NCBI RefSeq assembly: GCF_014596565.1
Contig: NZ_NOIN01000003.1
Location: 620,001 to 684,000, forward strand
Direction: 5' to 3'
Origin: Pseudomonas sp. PSB18
GTDB lineage: Bacteria > Pseudomonadota > Gammaproteobacteria > Pseudomonadales > Pseudomonadaceae
DNA length: 64,000 nucleotides
Shown here: piece by piece, positions 1 through 9,574 of the stretch
Layout: every line of letters starts with the position of its first letter
How positions within the stretch are numbered: position 1 is the first letter of the stretch
The notes under the pieces: generated by a model
Told to the model about the DNA's origin: nothing
Databases searched by the model: none
The model's input: the letters and a program-made list of their open reading frames with translations, nothing else
Made by a program: the position numbers and the translations under genes

Positions 1-515
1 ACCCCATCTACTGCGACACCAGCCCGTGCACATTGCGGCTGGTCCAGGACCTCGGCGAAGCGCGCCTGGACCTGTACGACCCCGTGGGTTTCATTCGCAC
101 GCACCTGATGGAGCGCCTGGCATTCAGCCCTCAGGATGAACCCATTGCCGTGCATGTCACGTGCAGTACCCAGCACCTTGGCGAGAGCCAGGCGCTGATC
201 GATCTGGCGCGCAAATGCAGCAAGCACGTGGTCATCCCGGAGGGCATCCACTGCTGCGGTTTCGCCGGAGACAAGGGCTTTACCACGCCTGAACTCAATG
301 CCCACTCACTGCGTACCCTCAAGGACGCGGTTCAATACTGCACCGAGGGCATCTCCACCAGCCGTACCTGTGAGATCGGTCTGACGCAACACGGTGAAAT
401 CGATTACCACGGCCTGGTGTACCTGGTAGACCGCGTCACCCGGGCCAAACCCGCCAGCGGTGAAGGTGTTTCTGCAGGGTTCGACGAAAAATCGAATTCC
501 TGCGCTTCGCTGTAG
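1..515 (+). CDS. C-terminal part of an FAD/Fe-S oxidoreductase (D-lactate / D-2-hydroxyglutarate dehydrogenase type)
   Basis: The reading frame is open from the window edge, so the gene starts upstream; the TTG at 33 is internal. The visible ~170 residues form the last cysteine-rich domain of the fused FAD-binding and iron-sulfur oxidoreductases (YdiJ/Dld type): a CCG-type motif (HCCGFAGDKGF, about 250-282), a second cysteine motif (SRTCEIGL) and a histidine-rich end (DYHGLVYLVD). In this family the domain binds an Fe-S cluster or passes electrons from the flavin that oxidises a 2-hydroxyacid. The exact substrate cannot be told from this fragment. It is part of the chromosome left of ssrA, transcribed in the same direction. 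Confidence 0.8.
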   Translation, partial: PIYCDTSPCTLRLVQDLGEARLDLYDPVGFIRTHLMERLAFSPQDEPIAVHVTCSTQHLGESQALIDLARKCSKHVVIPEGIHCCGFAGDKGFTTPELNAHSLRTLKDAVQYCTEGISTSRTCEIGLTQHGEIDYHGLVYLVDRVTRAKPASGEGVSAGFDEKSNSCASL

Positions 516-610
516 TCACTTGAATAGGCCCGGCTCTGTCGGGCCCCACGACAACGACTCGGCCTGACCCTGACCGGCAGCACCGAGACCACATGTTCAA
601 GGAGATACAC

Positions 611-889
611 ATGAAGCACACCGCATTTGCTGGCTTGTTCATTTCCGCTGCACTGTTGGCCTCCCCGGTGTTTGCAGCGGATAACAACCTGTGCACCGCC
701 AAGCTTCAGGAGCTGCAGGATAAAGTCACCACGTTGCCGGCAACCTCTGAAAGCACCACCGTTGACATCAAGCAGCAGCTAGCGGACGCCAAAGCGGCCC
801 AGGCTGCCGGCGATGAAAAGAAATGCGTCACCGAAGCCACCCAAGCGCTGTCTGACGTGGATAAACTTCGTAACGAACCGAAGCAGTAA
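611..889 (+). CDS. Small secreted protein of unknown function
   Basis: 92 residues if started at ATG 611, preceded by AAGGAG (599-604) six bases upstream; an in-frame ATG at 593 lacks such a site. Residues 1-19 form a typical Sec signal peptide (MKHTAFAGLFISAALLASP) with probable cleavage after VFA. The mature part is about 70 residues, hydrophilic and probably helical, with two cysteines (NNLC, KKCV) that could form a disulfide in the periplasm. I do not recognise a named domain. It lies between the dehydrogenase gene and ssrA and is followed by a hairpin at 898-919, so it is probably its own transcription unit. Confidence 0.75.
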   Translation: MKHTAFAGLFISAALLASPVFAADNNLCTAKLQELQDKVTTLPATSESTTVDIKQQLADAKAAQAAGDEKKCVTEATQALSDVDKLRNEPKQ

Positions 890-897
890 TCACAGCC

Positions 898-919
898 AGG
901 CCAACCTCCGGGTTGGCCT
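898..919 (+). terminator. Hairpin after the small secreted protein gene
   Basis: A perfect 9-bp stem (AGGCCAACC / GGTTGGCCT) with a TCCG loop lies 8 bases after the stop codon. It is followed by CAGCCAAG rather than a T-run, so termination would be weak or factor-assisted. Confidence 0.5.
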
Positions 920-984
920 CAGCCAAGTATTGGCGTACACTGCACATGCCTGTCGCTCCAACAGCTTCACCGAGTGACAGGTTC

Positions 985-1378
985 GGGGCCGTTTAGGATT
1001 CGACGCCGGTTGCGAAACTTTAGGTGCATGCCGAGTTGGTAACAGAACTCGTAAATCCACTGTTGCAACTTCCTATAGTTGCCAATGACGAAACCTACGG
1101 GGAATACGCTCTCGCTGCGTAAGCAGCCTTAGCCCTTCCCTTCTGGTACCTTCGGGTCCAGCAATCATCAGGGGATGTCTGTAAACCCAAAGTGATTGTC
1201 ATATAGAACAGAATCGCCGTGCAGTACGTTGTGGACGAAGCGGCTAAAACTTACACAACTCGCCCAAAGCACCCTGCCCGTCGGGTCGCTGAGGGTTAAC
1301 TTAATAGACACGGCTACGCATGTAGTACCGACAGCGGAGTACTGGCGGACGGGGGTTCAAATCCCCCCGGCTCCACCA
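985..1378 (+). ncRNA. ssrA: tmRNA (ssrA)
   Basis: Transfer-messenger RNA, which rescues stalled ribosomes and tags the nascent protein for degradation. The 5' end GGGGCCG pairs with CGGCTCC just before the terminal ACCA (1375-1378), making a 7-bp acceptor stem. The T-arm is visible as GGGGGTTCAAATCCCCC. The tag frame starts at GCC 1081 and ends at TAA 1120-1122, giving ANDETYGEYALAA, which has the usual ALAA ending. The gene is complete. Its 3' end is the attachment site for the downstream islands, and its own terminator has been displaced by them. Confidence 0.97.
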
Positions 1379-1381
1379 TTT
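1359..1381 (+). repeat. attL of island 1 (3' end of ssrA)
   Basis: These 23 bases, covering the T-arm end, acceptor strand, CCA and two following T's, recur exactly at 26813-26835. The direct repeat brackets integrase 1 and its cargo, the classical result of site-specific integration into the 3' end of an RNA gene that restores the gene. Confidence 0.92.
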
Positions 1382-1402
1382 AGTCTTCCCAGGAAGACCC
1401 AG

Positions 1403-1446
1403 AAAAGCCGTAAAGCCTAGAGAAATCAAAGCTTTACGGCTTTTTT
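1403..1446 (+). terminator. Island-borne intrinsic terminator directly after ssrA
   Basis: A 14-bp stem (1403-1416 with 1431-1444, centred on AGCCGTAAAGC) is followed by six T's (1441-1446). A small hairpin (GTCTTCC CA GGAAGAC, 1383-1398) precedes it. Since it lies inside the island boundary, it is supplied by the element and would end ssrA transcription. Confidence 0.85.
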
Positions 1447-1490
1447 CTTGCCCGCGTTTTCCCACCTAATCCCAGGGCATCCCACTGTTG

Positions 1491-1512
1491 ACGGGGGCAT
1501 ATATGGGGGCAT
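1491..1512 (+). repeat. Probable integrase arm sites, left end of island 1
   Basis: Two direct copies of GGGGGCA (1493-1499 and 1505-1511), 12 bp apart, lie just upstream of integrase 1. The same pair with the same spacing occurs at 26737-26755, close to the other attachment site. Placement and spacing fit arm-type integrase or excisionase binding sites; binding is inferred. Confidence 0.6.
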
Positions 1513-1542
1513 AAAACGCTCATCAGCTCGCTCGGAGAGGAT

Positions 1543-2757
1543 GTGCCCCCAATGCCCCTGAAAGACACCAACTGCCGCAACGCCAAGCCCCAGGACAAGC
1601 CATACCGCCTGTACGACGAACAAGGTTTGTACCTTGAAGTGCAGCCCAACGGAGGCCGTTACTGGCGCTTGAAGTACCGCTTTCTGGGAAAAGAAAAACG
1701 CCTGGCCCTTGGCGTTTACCCCGAGGTCGGCCTGCAAGAGGCCCGACGCAAGCGTGATGACGCTCGTGTTCAGCTCGCCGGCGGCCAAGACCCTTCGCTG
1801 CAACGGCGTATGGCCAAGGTGGTCAGCCAGCTCGATCACCAACACACCTTTGAATCGGTCGCTAAGCAATGGCTCACTATTCGCGAATCATCTTGGGATC
1901 CGGAGTACACCCGCACGGTGCGGCAGCGCCTTGAGCTCAATGCCTACCCCTGGTTGGGAAAACTCCCGATCAGCAGCATCAGCACACCCATGCTGGTCGA
2001 AAACCTGCAGCGCATCATCAAGCGCGGTGCTCGCGAGACGGCACGTCGTGTAGCCCAAATCTACAAACAGATTTTCGAGTTCGCCGAAGCTGCCGGTATC
2101 ACCCCACCCAACCAGATTGGCAATCTCTCACGTACGCTCCCAGCCAAGCGGGTGAAGCACTTTGCCGCCGTGACCGATCCTGAAAAACTCGGCGCACTGC
2201 TCAAAGCACTGGATAGCTACACGGGAACACTGCCTGTTTGTTGTGCACTCAAACTGGCCCCGTTGCTGTTCTGCCGGCCCGGTGACCTGCGCCACATGGA
2301 GTGGTCGGAGGTCAATCTGGATGCGGGCGAGTGGTTGATTCCCGGCCACAAGATGAAAGGGCTCACTGCCACCAAACAGGATCGGCCGGATCATTTGGTT
2401 CCTCTCAGCCAACAAGCAGTCGCGGTTCTGCGCGAGCTGAAACCACTCACCGGCAGACATCGGTACGCCTTCCCCTCGGCACGAGGAGGCGACCGGCCGA
2501 TGTCCAACAATGCCGTACTCAGCGCGTTACGCCGCATGGACATCAGCGGCGACGAAATGACTGGGCACGGCTTTCGTGCGACAGCGAGAACCATAGGCGC
2601 TGAGGTGCTGGGGTTTCGCCCCGATCTTCTGGAGCATCAGCTTGCTCACACGGTAAAAAATCCGCTGGGACGTGCGTACGATCGAACCACCTTCTTGCCG
2701 GAGCGGCGTGAAATAATGCAGATCTGGGCCGACTTTTTGGACTCGATAAAACGCTGA
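1543..2757 (+). CDS. Tyrosine recombinase (P4-type integrase) of island 1
   Basis: 404 residues. The N-terminus (about 1-90) is the arm-binding DUF4102 domain typical of P4/CP4-57 integrases; the SAM-like core-binding domain is about 100-190. The catalytic domain shows the box I arginine (CRPGDLR, about 245), the HGFR motif (H about 342, R about 345), a second histidine (LLEHQLAH) and the nucleophile tyrosine in AYDR (about 379). The GTG start at 1543 follows GGAGAGG at a good distance; the ATG at 1552 is an alternative. It sits about 160 bp inside attL and should catalyse integration and excision at the 3' end of ssrA. It looks intact. Confidence 0.93.
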   Translation: MPPMPLKDTNCRNAKPQDKPYRLYDEQGLYLEVQPNGGRYWRLKYRFLGKEKRLALGVYPEVGLQEARRKRDDARVQLAGGQDPSLQRRMAKVVSQLDHQHTFESVAKQWLTIRESSWDPEYTRTVRQRLELNAYPWLGKLPISSISTPMLVENLQRIIKRGARETARRVAQIYKQIFEFAEAAGITPPNQIGNLSRTLPAKRVKHFAAVTDPEKLGALLKALDSYTGTLPVCCALKLAPLLFCRPGDLRHMEWSEVNLDAGEWLIPGHKMKGLTATKQDRPDHLVPLSQQAVAVLRELKPLTGRHRYAFPSARGGDRPMSNNAVLSALRRMDISGDEMTGHGFRATARTIGAEVLGFRPDLLEHQLAHTVKNPLGRAYDRTTFLPERREIMQIWADFLDSIKR

Positions 2758-2897
2758 ATGCAAGCGCCCCCATCAGCCAGCAAGCCTTCAAGCTAATACA
2801 AGCACTATCTTATCGCTCCAGTACTGACTGAATTGCTAAACTGCGCCGATTTGGCGCCTGTAATGCGCCAGGCGCAGTCCAAAAGGAATTCCTACCG

Positions 2898-5800
2898 ATG
2901 TCAGCCTTATCAGCTTTGCTGAATACCTACCGCAGCGCTTCTGTCACCGAACGCGAAAAAGGTACTTATTTCGAAGAGCTGATTTGCACTTACCTCCGCA
3001 ACGAAGCCACCTACCGCGACCTTTACGACAAAGTATGGACGTATGCGGAGTGGGCGAAGGAACAAAGCCTCAGTGGCAAGGATGCGGGCATTGATTTAGT
3101 GGCTCGCACCCAGGGCACCGGCGAGTACCATGCCATCCAGTGCAAGCTGTACGCCGAGGACTACAAAGTCCAGAAGAAGGACATAGACAGTTTCTTCACC
3201 GCCTCGGGCAAGGCGCCGTTCTCGCACCGCGTAATCGTAGCCACCACCAACAACTGGAGCGAGCACGCTGAGGACGCGTTGCAGGGCCAGCAGCCTCCGG
3301 TCAGTAAAATCGACCTGCAAGCCCTGGAAGACAGCCAGATAGACTGGGCCAAATACCAGCCCCATCAAGCCGTCGCGCTCAAGGCCAAGAAGCAGCTACG
3401 CGAGCACCAGCAAACCGCGCTGAATGCCGTTGCCGCTGGCCTAAAGGACGCCGAACGCGGCAAGCTGATCATGGCCTGCGGCACCGGCAAGACCTTCACC
3501 AGCCTGAAAATTGCCGAGCAGCAGGCCGGCAAGGGCAAGCGCGTACTGTTCCTGGTACCCAGCCTGTCGCTACTGTCGCAGACTCTCACCGAATGGACGC
3601 AGGAAAGCGCAACCCCGCTCCACAGCTTTGCCGTCTGCTCCGACAGCGACGTTGGCAAGAAGCGCAAAGCAGAGGATGACGCGGTTCAGGTGTTCACCCA
3701 CGAGCTACGCTACCCGGCCACCACTAAGGCAGATCGCCTCGCAGCGGAAATGCTCAAGCGCCATGATGCCGAGCACATGAGCGTGGTGTTCTCCACCTAT
3801 CACTCCATCGACGTGATCAGCCGTGCCCAGGCCGATCATGGCCTGGCCGCTTTCGATCTGGTGATCTGCGACGAAGCGCACCGCACCACGGGCGCCACCT
3901 TTGGCGACGATGACGAAAGCAACTTTGTGCGCGTTCACGATGCCGACTACATCCGCGCCACCAAACGTCTGTACATGACCGCCACGCCGCGCATCTACGG
4001 TGACAACGCCAAGCTCAAGGCCGAGTCCGGTGAAGTCACCCTGTGCTCGATGGATGACGACGCGCTCTACGGCAAAGAGCTGTTCGTCATCAACTTCTCC
4101 GAGGCCGTTCAGCGGGGCCTGCTCACCGATTACAAGGTGCTGGTACTCACCGTCGAGGAGAGCACCATCAGCCGGCGCCTTCAGGAGATGCTGAAGGACG
4201 AGAACAACCAGCTCAAGGTAGACGACGCCGCCAAGATAGTCGGTTGCTGGAAGGCGCTGGCCAAGCAGGGATTGGCCGAAAACCTGGTGGGTGATGATCA
4301 GCCCATGAGGCGCGCTGTAGCTTTCTGCCAGGTCATCTCGCCCAACTACAAGGGCACCAAGCACAAGGTCAGCTCGATCAACATCGCCAGCATGTTCCAG
4401 TCGGTGGTGGAGGCTTATCAGGAGTCAGAAAACATCGATGAGGCCTCACGCATCATATGCGAAGCCGCACATGTCGATGGCGGCATGAACGCCAGCGCCA
4501 AGGAAGCCAAGCTCAACTGGCTTAAGGAAGAACCGCCAGCCAACACCTGCCGCATCCTCAGTAACGTGCGCTGCCTGTCTGAAGGTGTGGACGTACCGGC
4601 GCTGGACGCCGTGCTCTTCCTCACCCCGCGCAATTCCCAGGTCGACGTTGTGCAATCGGTGGGCCGGGTGATGCGCAACGCACCGGGTAAAAAACGCGGC
4701 TACGTGGTGCTGCCCGTGGTCATTCCGGCCGGCATGGAGCCCCACGAAGCGCTTAATGACAACCAGACCTACAAAGTGGTCTGGCAGGTGCTTCAGGCAC
4801 TGCGTTCGCACGACGACAGCTTCGACGCCATGGTCAACAAGCTCGACCTGATCGGCTCTGACCCGCGCAAGATGGAAGTCATCGCCATCACCGACAAGGC
4901 CGATAAAAAGGCCAGGAAAACTAGCGGCACCAGCAACGGCCAGGCAGGCAAAGGCCAGTACGGCATTGGTGAGAAACGCGCTAAGTACGATGTCGAAGGC
5001 CAGATGACCCAGCAGGCGGAGCTGGCCTATGAGGTGGGGGAAATCGAGAAGGCCATCTACGCCAAAATCGTCGACAAGTGCGGCAACCGCCATCACTGGG
5101 AAGACTGGGCCAACGACATCGCCAAGATTGCCCGTACGCATATCGACCGTATCCAAGGCATTTTGGAGAACCCTGAATACACCAAGGAGAGAGCGACTTT
5201 CGAGGCCTTCGCTGCTGAGCTGCGCGATGATCTCAACGACAGTATCAGCGATGGCGAGATCATCGAAATGCTTGCCCAGCATCTGGTAACCAAGCCAGTG
5301 TTCGATGCACTGTTCGAGGAATACAGCTTTGCAAGCCACAACCCCATGTCCAAGGCCATGCAAGGCGTACTGAATGCGCTACATGAGCACCACCTGGCCA
5401 AGGAAGCCGACACTCTAGAGAAGTTCTACGCCAGCGTGCGTCAGCGTGCTGCCGGTATTGACAACGCCCAGGGCAAGCAGAAGATCATCGTCGAGCTGTA
5501 CGACAAATTCTTCCGCAACGCCTTTCCCAAAATGACAGAGCGATTGGGAATTGTTTATACGCCAGTCGAAGTGGTGGACTTCATCCTCCACAGCGTTAAT
5601 CACCTGCTACAACAGGAGTTCGGCCAGACGCTGGGTAGCAAGGGCGTTCACATCATCGACCCCTTCACCGGCACAGGAACTTTCATCACCCGCCTGATCC
5701 AGTCTGGCCTGATCAAGCCGGAAGAGTTGCCGCACAAATACAGGCACGAGATCCATGCCAACGAACTGGTGTTGCTGGCCTACTATATTGCCGCCATCAA

Positions 5801-7805
5801 TATCGAAGCGGCCTACCACGGCGAAGTAATCGACGAGTACACGCCGTTTGAAGGTATCTGTCTGACCGACACCTTCCAAATGTATGAGAAGGACGACTTG
5901 GTAGACGCGCTGCTGGAGGACAACAGTGCCCGACGCAAGCGGCAGAAGGCGCTGGATATTCGGGTGATTGTGGGCAACCCACCGTACTCCATTGGGCAGG
6001 GTAGCCAGAACGATAACAACCAGAATATCAGCTACCCAGCATTGGATCAGCGCATTGAGGAGACCTATGCTGCACGCTCCAGCGCCACTCTCGCTAAAGG
6101 GCTGTATGACAGCTATATCCGCGCCATTCGCTGGGCCAGCGACCGTATTGGTGATGCCGGCATCATCGGCTTTGTCACCAATGCAGGGTTTCTAGAAGCC
6201 AACACCGCCGGCGGATTGCGCAAGTGCCTGGCCGATGAATTCTCTAGCCTTTATGTGTTCCACCTGCGTGGCAACCAGCGTACCAGTGGCGAAACCTCAC
6301 GCAAAGAAGGTGGCAAGATCTTTGGCAGCGGCAGCCGTGCCCCCATCGCCATCTCGCTGCTGATCAAGAACCCCGACGCACAGAGCCACGGTCGAATTCA
6401 CTTCCACGATATTGGTGACTACCTGAGTCGTGAGCAGAAGCTGGAGAAACTCGCTGGCTATGCCAGCGTGGGTGGTATCGAGCAGTGGCGGCTGATTAGC
6501 CCAGATGAGCACGGGGACTGGTTAAAACAGCGCGATGAAAGTTTTGCCGACCATATTGTGTTAGGTGATAAGAAGGGCGATGGCATAAAACTGTTCGATA
6601 ACTTCTCGTTGGGCGTAGTAACCAACCGGGATGCCTGGGCCTACAACGCTAGTCGGGGCAAGCTGGAGGCCAACATGACAAGCATGATTGATTTCTATAA
6701 TGCTGAGGTGACGCGTTTCAATTCGATGTACCCAGAGCTGGACAAAAAGAAGCGTGAAGCGGTCTTGGACGACTTCATTGATACCAACCCCGAGCGTATT
6801 AGCTGGACGCGTGGTTTGAAGCAAGAACTGGCGAAAAACCGCTCTTTTGGATGCGAAGCTACCTCCCTGACGCCTTCGCTTTATCGTCCATTTACTAAAC
6901 AATGGTTATATTTTAACCGCACTTTCAATGAGATGGTGCTTCAGATGCCGAGGATATTTCCGCATGCAGAAGCGGAAAACTTGGTAATAAATACAACATC
7001 GGTAGGCGGTTTTTTTTCTGTGCTCATTGCCAATACTCTGCCAAGTAAGTTTGTTGGCGAGGATGTTGTCCAATGGTTCCCGCTCTACCTCTACGACGAG
7101 CAAGCCCAAGCTACTGATAATGAAGGGGGTACTGGTGACTTGTTCGCTCGAGGTAGGGTTGAGTCTGGCCTAAAACGCCGCGACGCCATTACCGAGGCAG
7201 GGCTGGCACACTTCCGGAGTGCCTACCCCGCCGAGCAGATCAGCAAAGAAGACCTGTTCTATTACGTCTACGGCATCCTGCATTCGCCGGATTACCGCGA
7301 ACGCTTTTCCGACAACCTTAGCAAAGAACTGCCACGCATCCCGGCAGTAAAGAAAGCCGCCGATTTCTGGGCCTTCAGCAAAGCCGGCCGCGCCTTGGCT
7401 GACTTTCACCTTAACTACGAAACAGTCGAGCTGTACCCTCTGACCATCGAAACCAAGGGCCAGCTCACCAATGCCGATTACCGGGTAGAGAAGATGAAGT
7501 TCGCCAAGAAAGGCGAAAAGAACACGGTCATCTACAACACCCGCATCACCCTAAAGGGCATTCCTGAAGCGGCCTGGGATTACGTGGTCAACGGCAAGGC
7601 CGCACTGGACTGGGTGATGGAGCGCCAAGCCGTGCGCACCGACAAAGCCAGCGGGATCGTCAACGACGCCAACGACTGGGCCGTGGAAACCATGGGTAAC
7701 CCTAAGTACCCACTAGAGCTGTTCCAGCGCGTGGTCACTGTTAGCCTGGAAACCCAGAAAATCGTCAAGGCGCTGCCCAAGCTCGATATCGCTACAGATA
7801 ACTAG
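2898..7805 (+). CDS. Type ISP restriction-modification enzyme (nuclease-helicase-methyltransferase fusion)
   Basis: 1635 residues; ATG follows AAGGAA nine bases upstream. Domains in order: an Mrr-like PD-(D/E)XK nuclease (GID at 64-66, QCK at 81-83); a superfamily 2 translocase with Walker A (ACGTGKT, about 191-198), DEAH box (about 324-328) and motif VI (QSVGRVMR); a helical coupler; a gamma-class N6-adenine methyltransferase with motif I (DPFTGTG, about 920) and catalytic NPPY (about 1027); and a C-terminal target-recognition region. This is the layout of LlaGI/LlaBIII, which methylate their target on one strand and otherwise translocate and cut DNA. Everything needed is on one polypeptide, so no partner gene is expected. 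All motifs seen are intact. A hairpin follows at 7839-7879. Confidence 0.92.
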   Translation: MSALSALLNTYRSASVTEREKGTYFEELICTYLRNEATYRDLYDKVWTYAEWAKEQSLSGKDAGIDLVARTQGTGEYHAIQCKLYAEDYKVQKKDIDSFFTASGKAPFSHRVIVATTNNWSEHAEDALQGQQPPVSKIDLQALEDSQIDWAKYQPHQAVALKAKKQLREHQQTALNAVAAGLKDAERGKLIMACGTGKTFTSLKIAEQQAGKGKRVLFLVPSLSLLSQTLTEWTQESATPLHSFAVCSDSDVGKKRKAEDDAVQVFTHELRYPATTKADRLAAEMLKRHDAEHMSVVFSTYHSIDVISRAQADHGLAAFDLVICDEAHRTTGATFGDDDESNFVRVHDADYIRATKRLYMTATPRIYGDNAKLKAESGEVTLCSMDDDALYGKELFVINFSEAVQRGLLTDYKVLVLTVEESTISRRLQEMLKDENNQLKVDDAAKIVGCWKALAKQGLAENLVGDDQPMRRAVAFCQVISPNYKGTKHKVSSINIASMFQSVVEAYQESENIDEASRIICEAAHVDGGMNASAKEAKLNWLKEEPPANTCRILSNVRCLSEGVDVPALDAVLFLTPRNSQVDVVQSVGRVMRNAPGKKRGYVVLPVVIPAGMEPHEALNDNQTYKVVWQVLQALRSHDDSFDAMVNKLDLIGSDPRKMEVIAITDKADKKARKTSGTSNGQAGKGQYGIGEKRAKYDVEGQMTQQAELAYEVGEIEKAIYAKIVDKCGNRHHWEDWANDIAKIARTHIDRIQGILENPEYTKERATFEAFAAELRDDLNDSISDGEIIEMLAQHLVTKPVFDALFEEYSFASHNPMSKAMQGVLNALHEHHLAKEADTLEKFYASVRQRAAGIDNAQGKQKIIVELYDKFFRNAFPKMTERLGIVYTPVEVVDFILHSVNHLLQQEFGQTLGSKGVHIIDPFTGTGTFITRLIQSGLIKPEELPHKYRHEIHANELVLLAYYIAAINIEAAYHGEVIDEYTPFEGICLTDTFQMYEKDDLVDALLEDNSARRKRQKALDIRVIVGNPPYSIGQGSQNDNNQNISYPALDQRIEETYAARSSATLAKGLYDSYIRAIRWASDRIGDAGIIGFVTNAGFLEANTAGGLRKCLADEFSSLYVFHLRGNQRTSGETSRKEGGKIFGSGSRAPIAISLLIKNPDAQSHGRIHFHDIGDYLSREQKLEKLAGYASVGGIEQWRLISPDEHGDWLKQRDESFADHIVLGDKKGDGIKLFDNFSLGVVTNRDAWAYNASRGKLEANMTSMIDFYNAEVTRFNSMYPELDKKKREAVLDDFIDTNPERISWTRGLKQELAKNRSFGCEATSLTPSLYRPFTKQWLYFNRTFNEMVLQMPRIFPHAEAENLVINTTSVGGFFSVLIANTLPSKFVGEDVVQWFPLYLYDEQAQATDNEGGTGDLFARGRVESGLKRRDAITEAGLAHFRSAYPAEQISKEDLFYYVYGILHSPDYRERFSDNLSKELPRIPAVKKAADFWAFSKAGRALADFHLNYETVELYPLTIETKGQLTNADYRVEKMKFAKKGEKNTVIYNTRITLKGIPEAAWDYVVNGKAALDWVMERQAVRTDKASGIVNDANDWAVETMGNPKYPLELFQRVVTVSLETQKIVKALPKLDIATDN

Positions 7806-7838
7806 TTGAGCCCGATAAACGCTGAGCACTCAGATAGC

Positions 7839-7879
7839 CACTGCCCTGGTTGGGCCATCCTTTCCCAACCAAGGCAGTG
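7839..7879 (+). terminator. Hairpin after the type ISP gene
   Basis: Two 16-base arms (7839-7854 and 7864-7879) pair with a single mismatch around a 9-base loop. It lies 33 bases after the stop codon. No T-run follows, so it may be a weak terminator or an mRNA 3'-protecting structure. Confidence 0.45.
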
Positions 7880-8285
7880 CACCCGCTGATTGCCAGCCCG
7901 GAACTCTCATGTTAAAAAGTGTCCGTCCCAAGCGATCCCTATTGATCCGCAACGGTCCGCCACGTCGCCCTGGTAACGACGTTAAAAACTTTCGCCTCGT
8001 TCGCATCCGCTGAGCGGGCCGCGTCAACTGCCATTGGTTGATTTGCGTATCTGGTCAGAACACTCTCAGTCCGTTCTGCCCCTAGAAGCCTTACGGCCCT
8101 AGAACTTCTGTAGCCCACAACGACCTCCTACGCTACCGAACATTAATCTCGGAAACGCGCATATGCCTATGCGTGCGGCAAATGCCCGTGCTCGCTATAT
8201 AGCCAGCCGATATCCGTCTTTTACCCTTTTTAGCAGTAGTGCCGGAGGACGCTGCCCCACGCTTCAGAACCTAGGACTCAAACCT
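7880..8285. other. About 400 bases without a recognised gene
   Basis: An open frame from 8163 runs into the AlpA-like gene, but its first 41 codons look non-coding and have no ribosome-binding site. The stretch probably holds the promoter of the AlpA-ATPase operon; I cannot place its -35 and -10 boxes with confidence. Confidence 0.4.
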
Positions 8286-8501
8286 ATGGAAATGCACGTT
8301 AGCAACTCTGACGACGTCGGCGACGATGACAAAATTCTTCGTTTGCGCGATGTCGAGGCAATCGTCGGCCTAAAACGCTCAACGATCTATCGCAAAATAT
8401 CGGAGGGCCTTTTCCCGCGCCAACGCCTTTTGTGCGGCTCCAGCGTCGGCTGGCGTAACAGTGAAATCCAGGCTTGGATTCGACAAAGGGAGGCGCTGTA
8501 A
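8286..8501 (+). CDS. AlpA-family helix-turn-helix regulator
   Basis: 71 residues from ATG 8286 (ATG 8292 is also possible). The sequence follows the AlpA pattern: LRLRDVEAIVGLKRSTIYRK forms the helix-turn-helix, then a short loop and the closing helix NSEIQAWIRQR. AlpA-type proteins in P4-like satellites and islands activate the integrase or act as excisionase-like factors. It overlaps the ATPase gene by one base (TAATG), which suggests translational coupling and a shared regulatory and replication module. A role in excision of island 1 is inferred from family and context. Confidence 0.85.
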   Translation: MEMHVSNSDDVGDDDKILRLRDVEAIVGLKRSTIYRKISEGLFPRQRLLCGSSVGWRNSEIQAWIRQREAL

Positions 8502-9556
8502 TGCAGCGCCAAACACCTCAACAACCGGGCTGGATGGTAGAACTCACAGCAGCGGTCGATATTCCAGCGGAAAAAATCCAGTGGATTTGGCCAGGCTGGC
8601 TGCCAAGGGCAAAGTTATCCATTCTTGCCGGCGCAGGTGGATGCGGCAAAACCACGTTGGCAATCTCGCTGGCAGCCAGGCTTAGTAAAGGAGATGCCTG
8701 GCCAGATGGTAGCAAATGTGAGGCCGCAGGCAACGTCGTAATCTGGAGTGGCGAGGATGGTATAGCTGACACGATAATTCCTCGCCTTACGGCTGCAGAT
8801 GCAGACCTAAACCGCGTGCACATTATCGAAGGGCTCAGGGATCAGAGTGGGAATAGGCGACAATTTGATCCTGCAGCCAACTTTGCCCTTTTGAACGAGG
8901 CAGCCGCACGGATTGACGGCGTTTCATTGCTGATTTTCGACCCACTGATCAACCTCATTCGGGGGGACATGCACCGAGCAAACGAAGTTCGACAGGGGCT
9001 ACAAATGGTAGTGGATTTTGCAGAGCGGCATTGTTGCGCTGTCCTCGGCATATCTCACCTGAGCAAAGGTACGGCCCAGTCCTCCGCAGCTAATCGTGTA
9101 ATCGGCAGCCAGGCATTCTCCGCGCTCGCTCGCACTGTACTGGTGGCAGAGAAGGATCAGAATTCAGAAGCCAGGGTGCTTGTCCGAGCCAAGTCTAACG
9201 TTTCGATTGATAGCGGGGGGATCGAGTATTTCGTTGAGCCCATCGTTATAGACGAGCAGTTGGAGACAACCTGCATCCGATGGGGAGAGGCCATCGAAGG
9301 AAGCGCTGAAACTATTTTGGCGGATATCGAGCGAACAGGTGAAGCGAGACCAGCATCAGCGACTCAGGAAGCTTGCAGCTTTCTTGAAGCCACATTGCAA
9401 GCAGGCCCTGTCCCGATCACTGCGCTGCAGTCTTTAGCTGAGGCGTCATGCATTTCTTGGGCATCAATTCGTAGGGCGCAGAAAAAGCTAGGTATCCGCT
9501 CATGCAAGGTAGGCATGCAAGGCGGATGGGTATGGGAGCTGCCCACCGCCCCCTGA
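8501..9556 (+). CDS. RepA-like AAA ATPase (AAA_25 type)
   Basis: 351 residues; ATG overlaps the stop of the AlpA-like gene. Walker A is GAGGCGKTT (residues about 46-54), Walker B is LLIFDPL (about 146-152), and a histidine-containing sensor-like motif (GISHLSKG) follows. This is the RecA/KaiC-like fold of RepA hexameric helicases from RSF1010-type plasmids and many islands. The C-terminal third is probably a winged-helix domain (ITALQSLAEASCISWASIRR). Such proteins are found with AlpA in integrative elements and may support limited replication after excision. An intrinsic terminator follows 19 bases after the stop. Confidence 0.85.
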   Translation: MQRQTPQQPGWMVELTAAVDIPAEKIQWIWPGWLPRAKLSILAGAGGCGKTTLAISLAARLSKGDAWPDGSKCEAAGNVVIWSGEDGIADTIIPRLTAADADLNRVHIIEGLRDQSGNRRQFDPAANFALLNEAAARIDGVSLLIFDPLINLIRGDMHRANEVRQGLQMVVDFAERHCCAVLGISHLSKGTAQSSAANRVIGSQAFSALARTVLVAEKDQNSEARVLVRAKSNVSIDSGGIEYFVEPIVIDEQLETTCIRWGEAIEGSAETILADIERTGEARPASATQEACSFLEATLQAGPVPITALQSLAEASCISWASIRRAQKKLGIRSCKVGMQGGWVWELPTAP

Positions 9557-9574
9557 AGGTGCTCACTTCCCCCC

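Noticed and set aside
4446..5363. 305-codon minus-strand frame inside the type ISP gene
   Set aside because: The plus-strand frame has all conserved motifs; this is a mirror frame due to codon bias.
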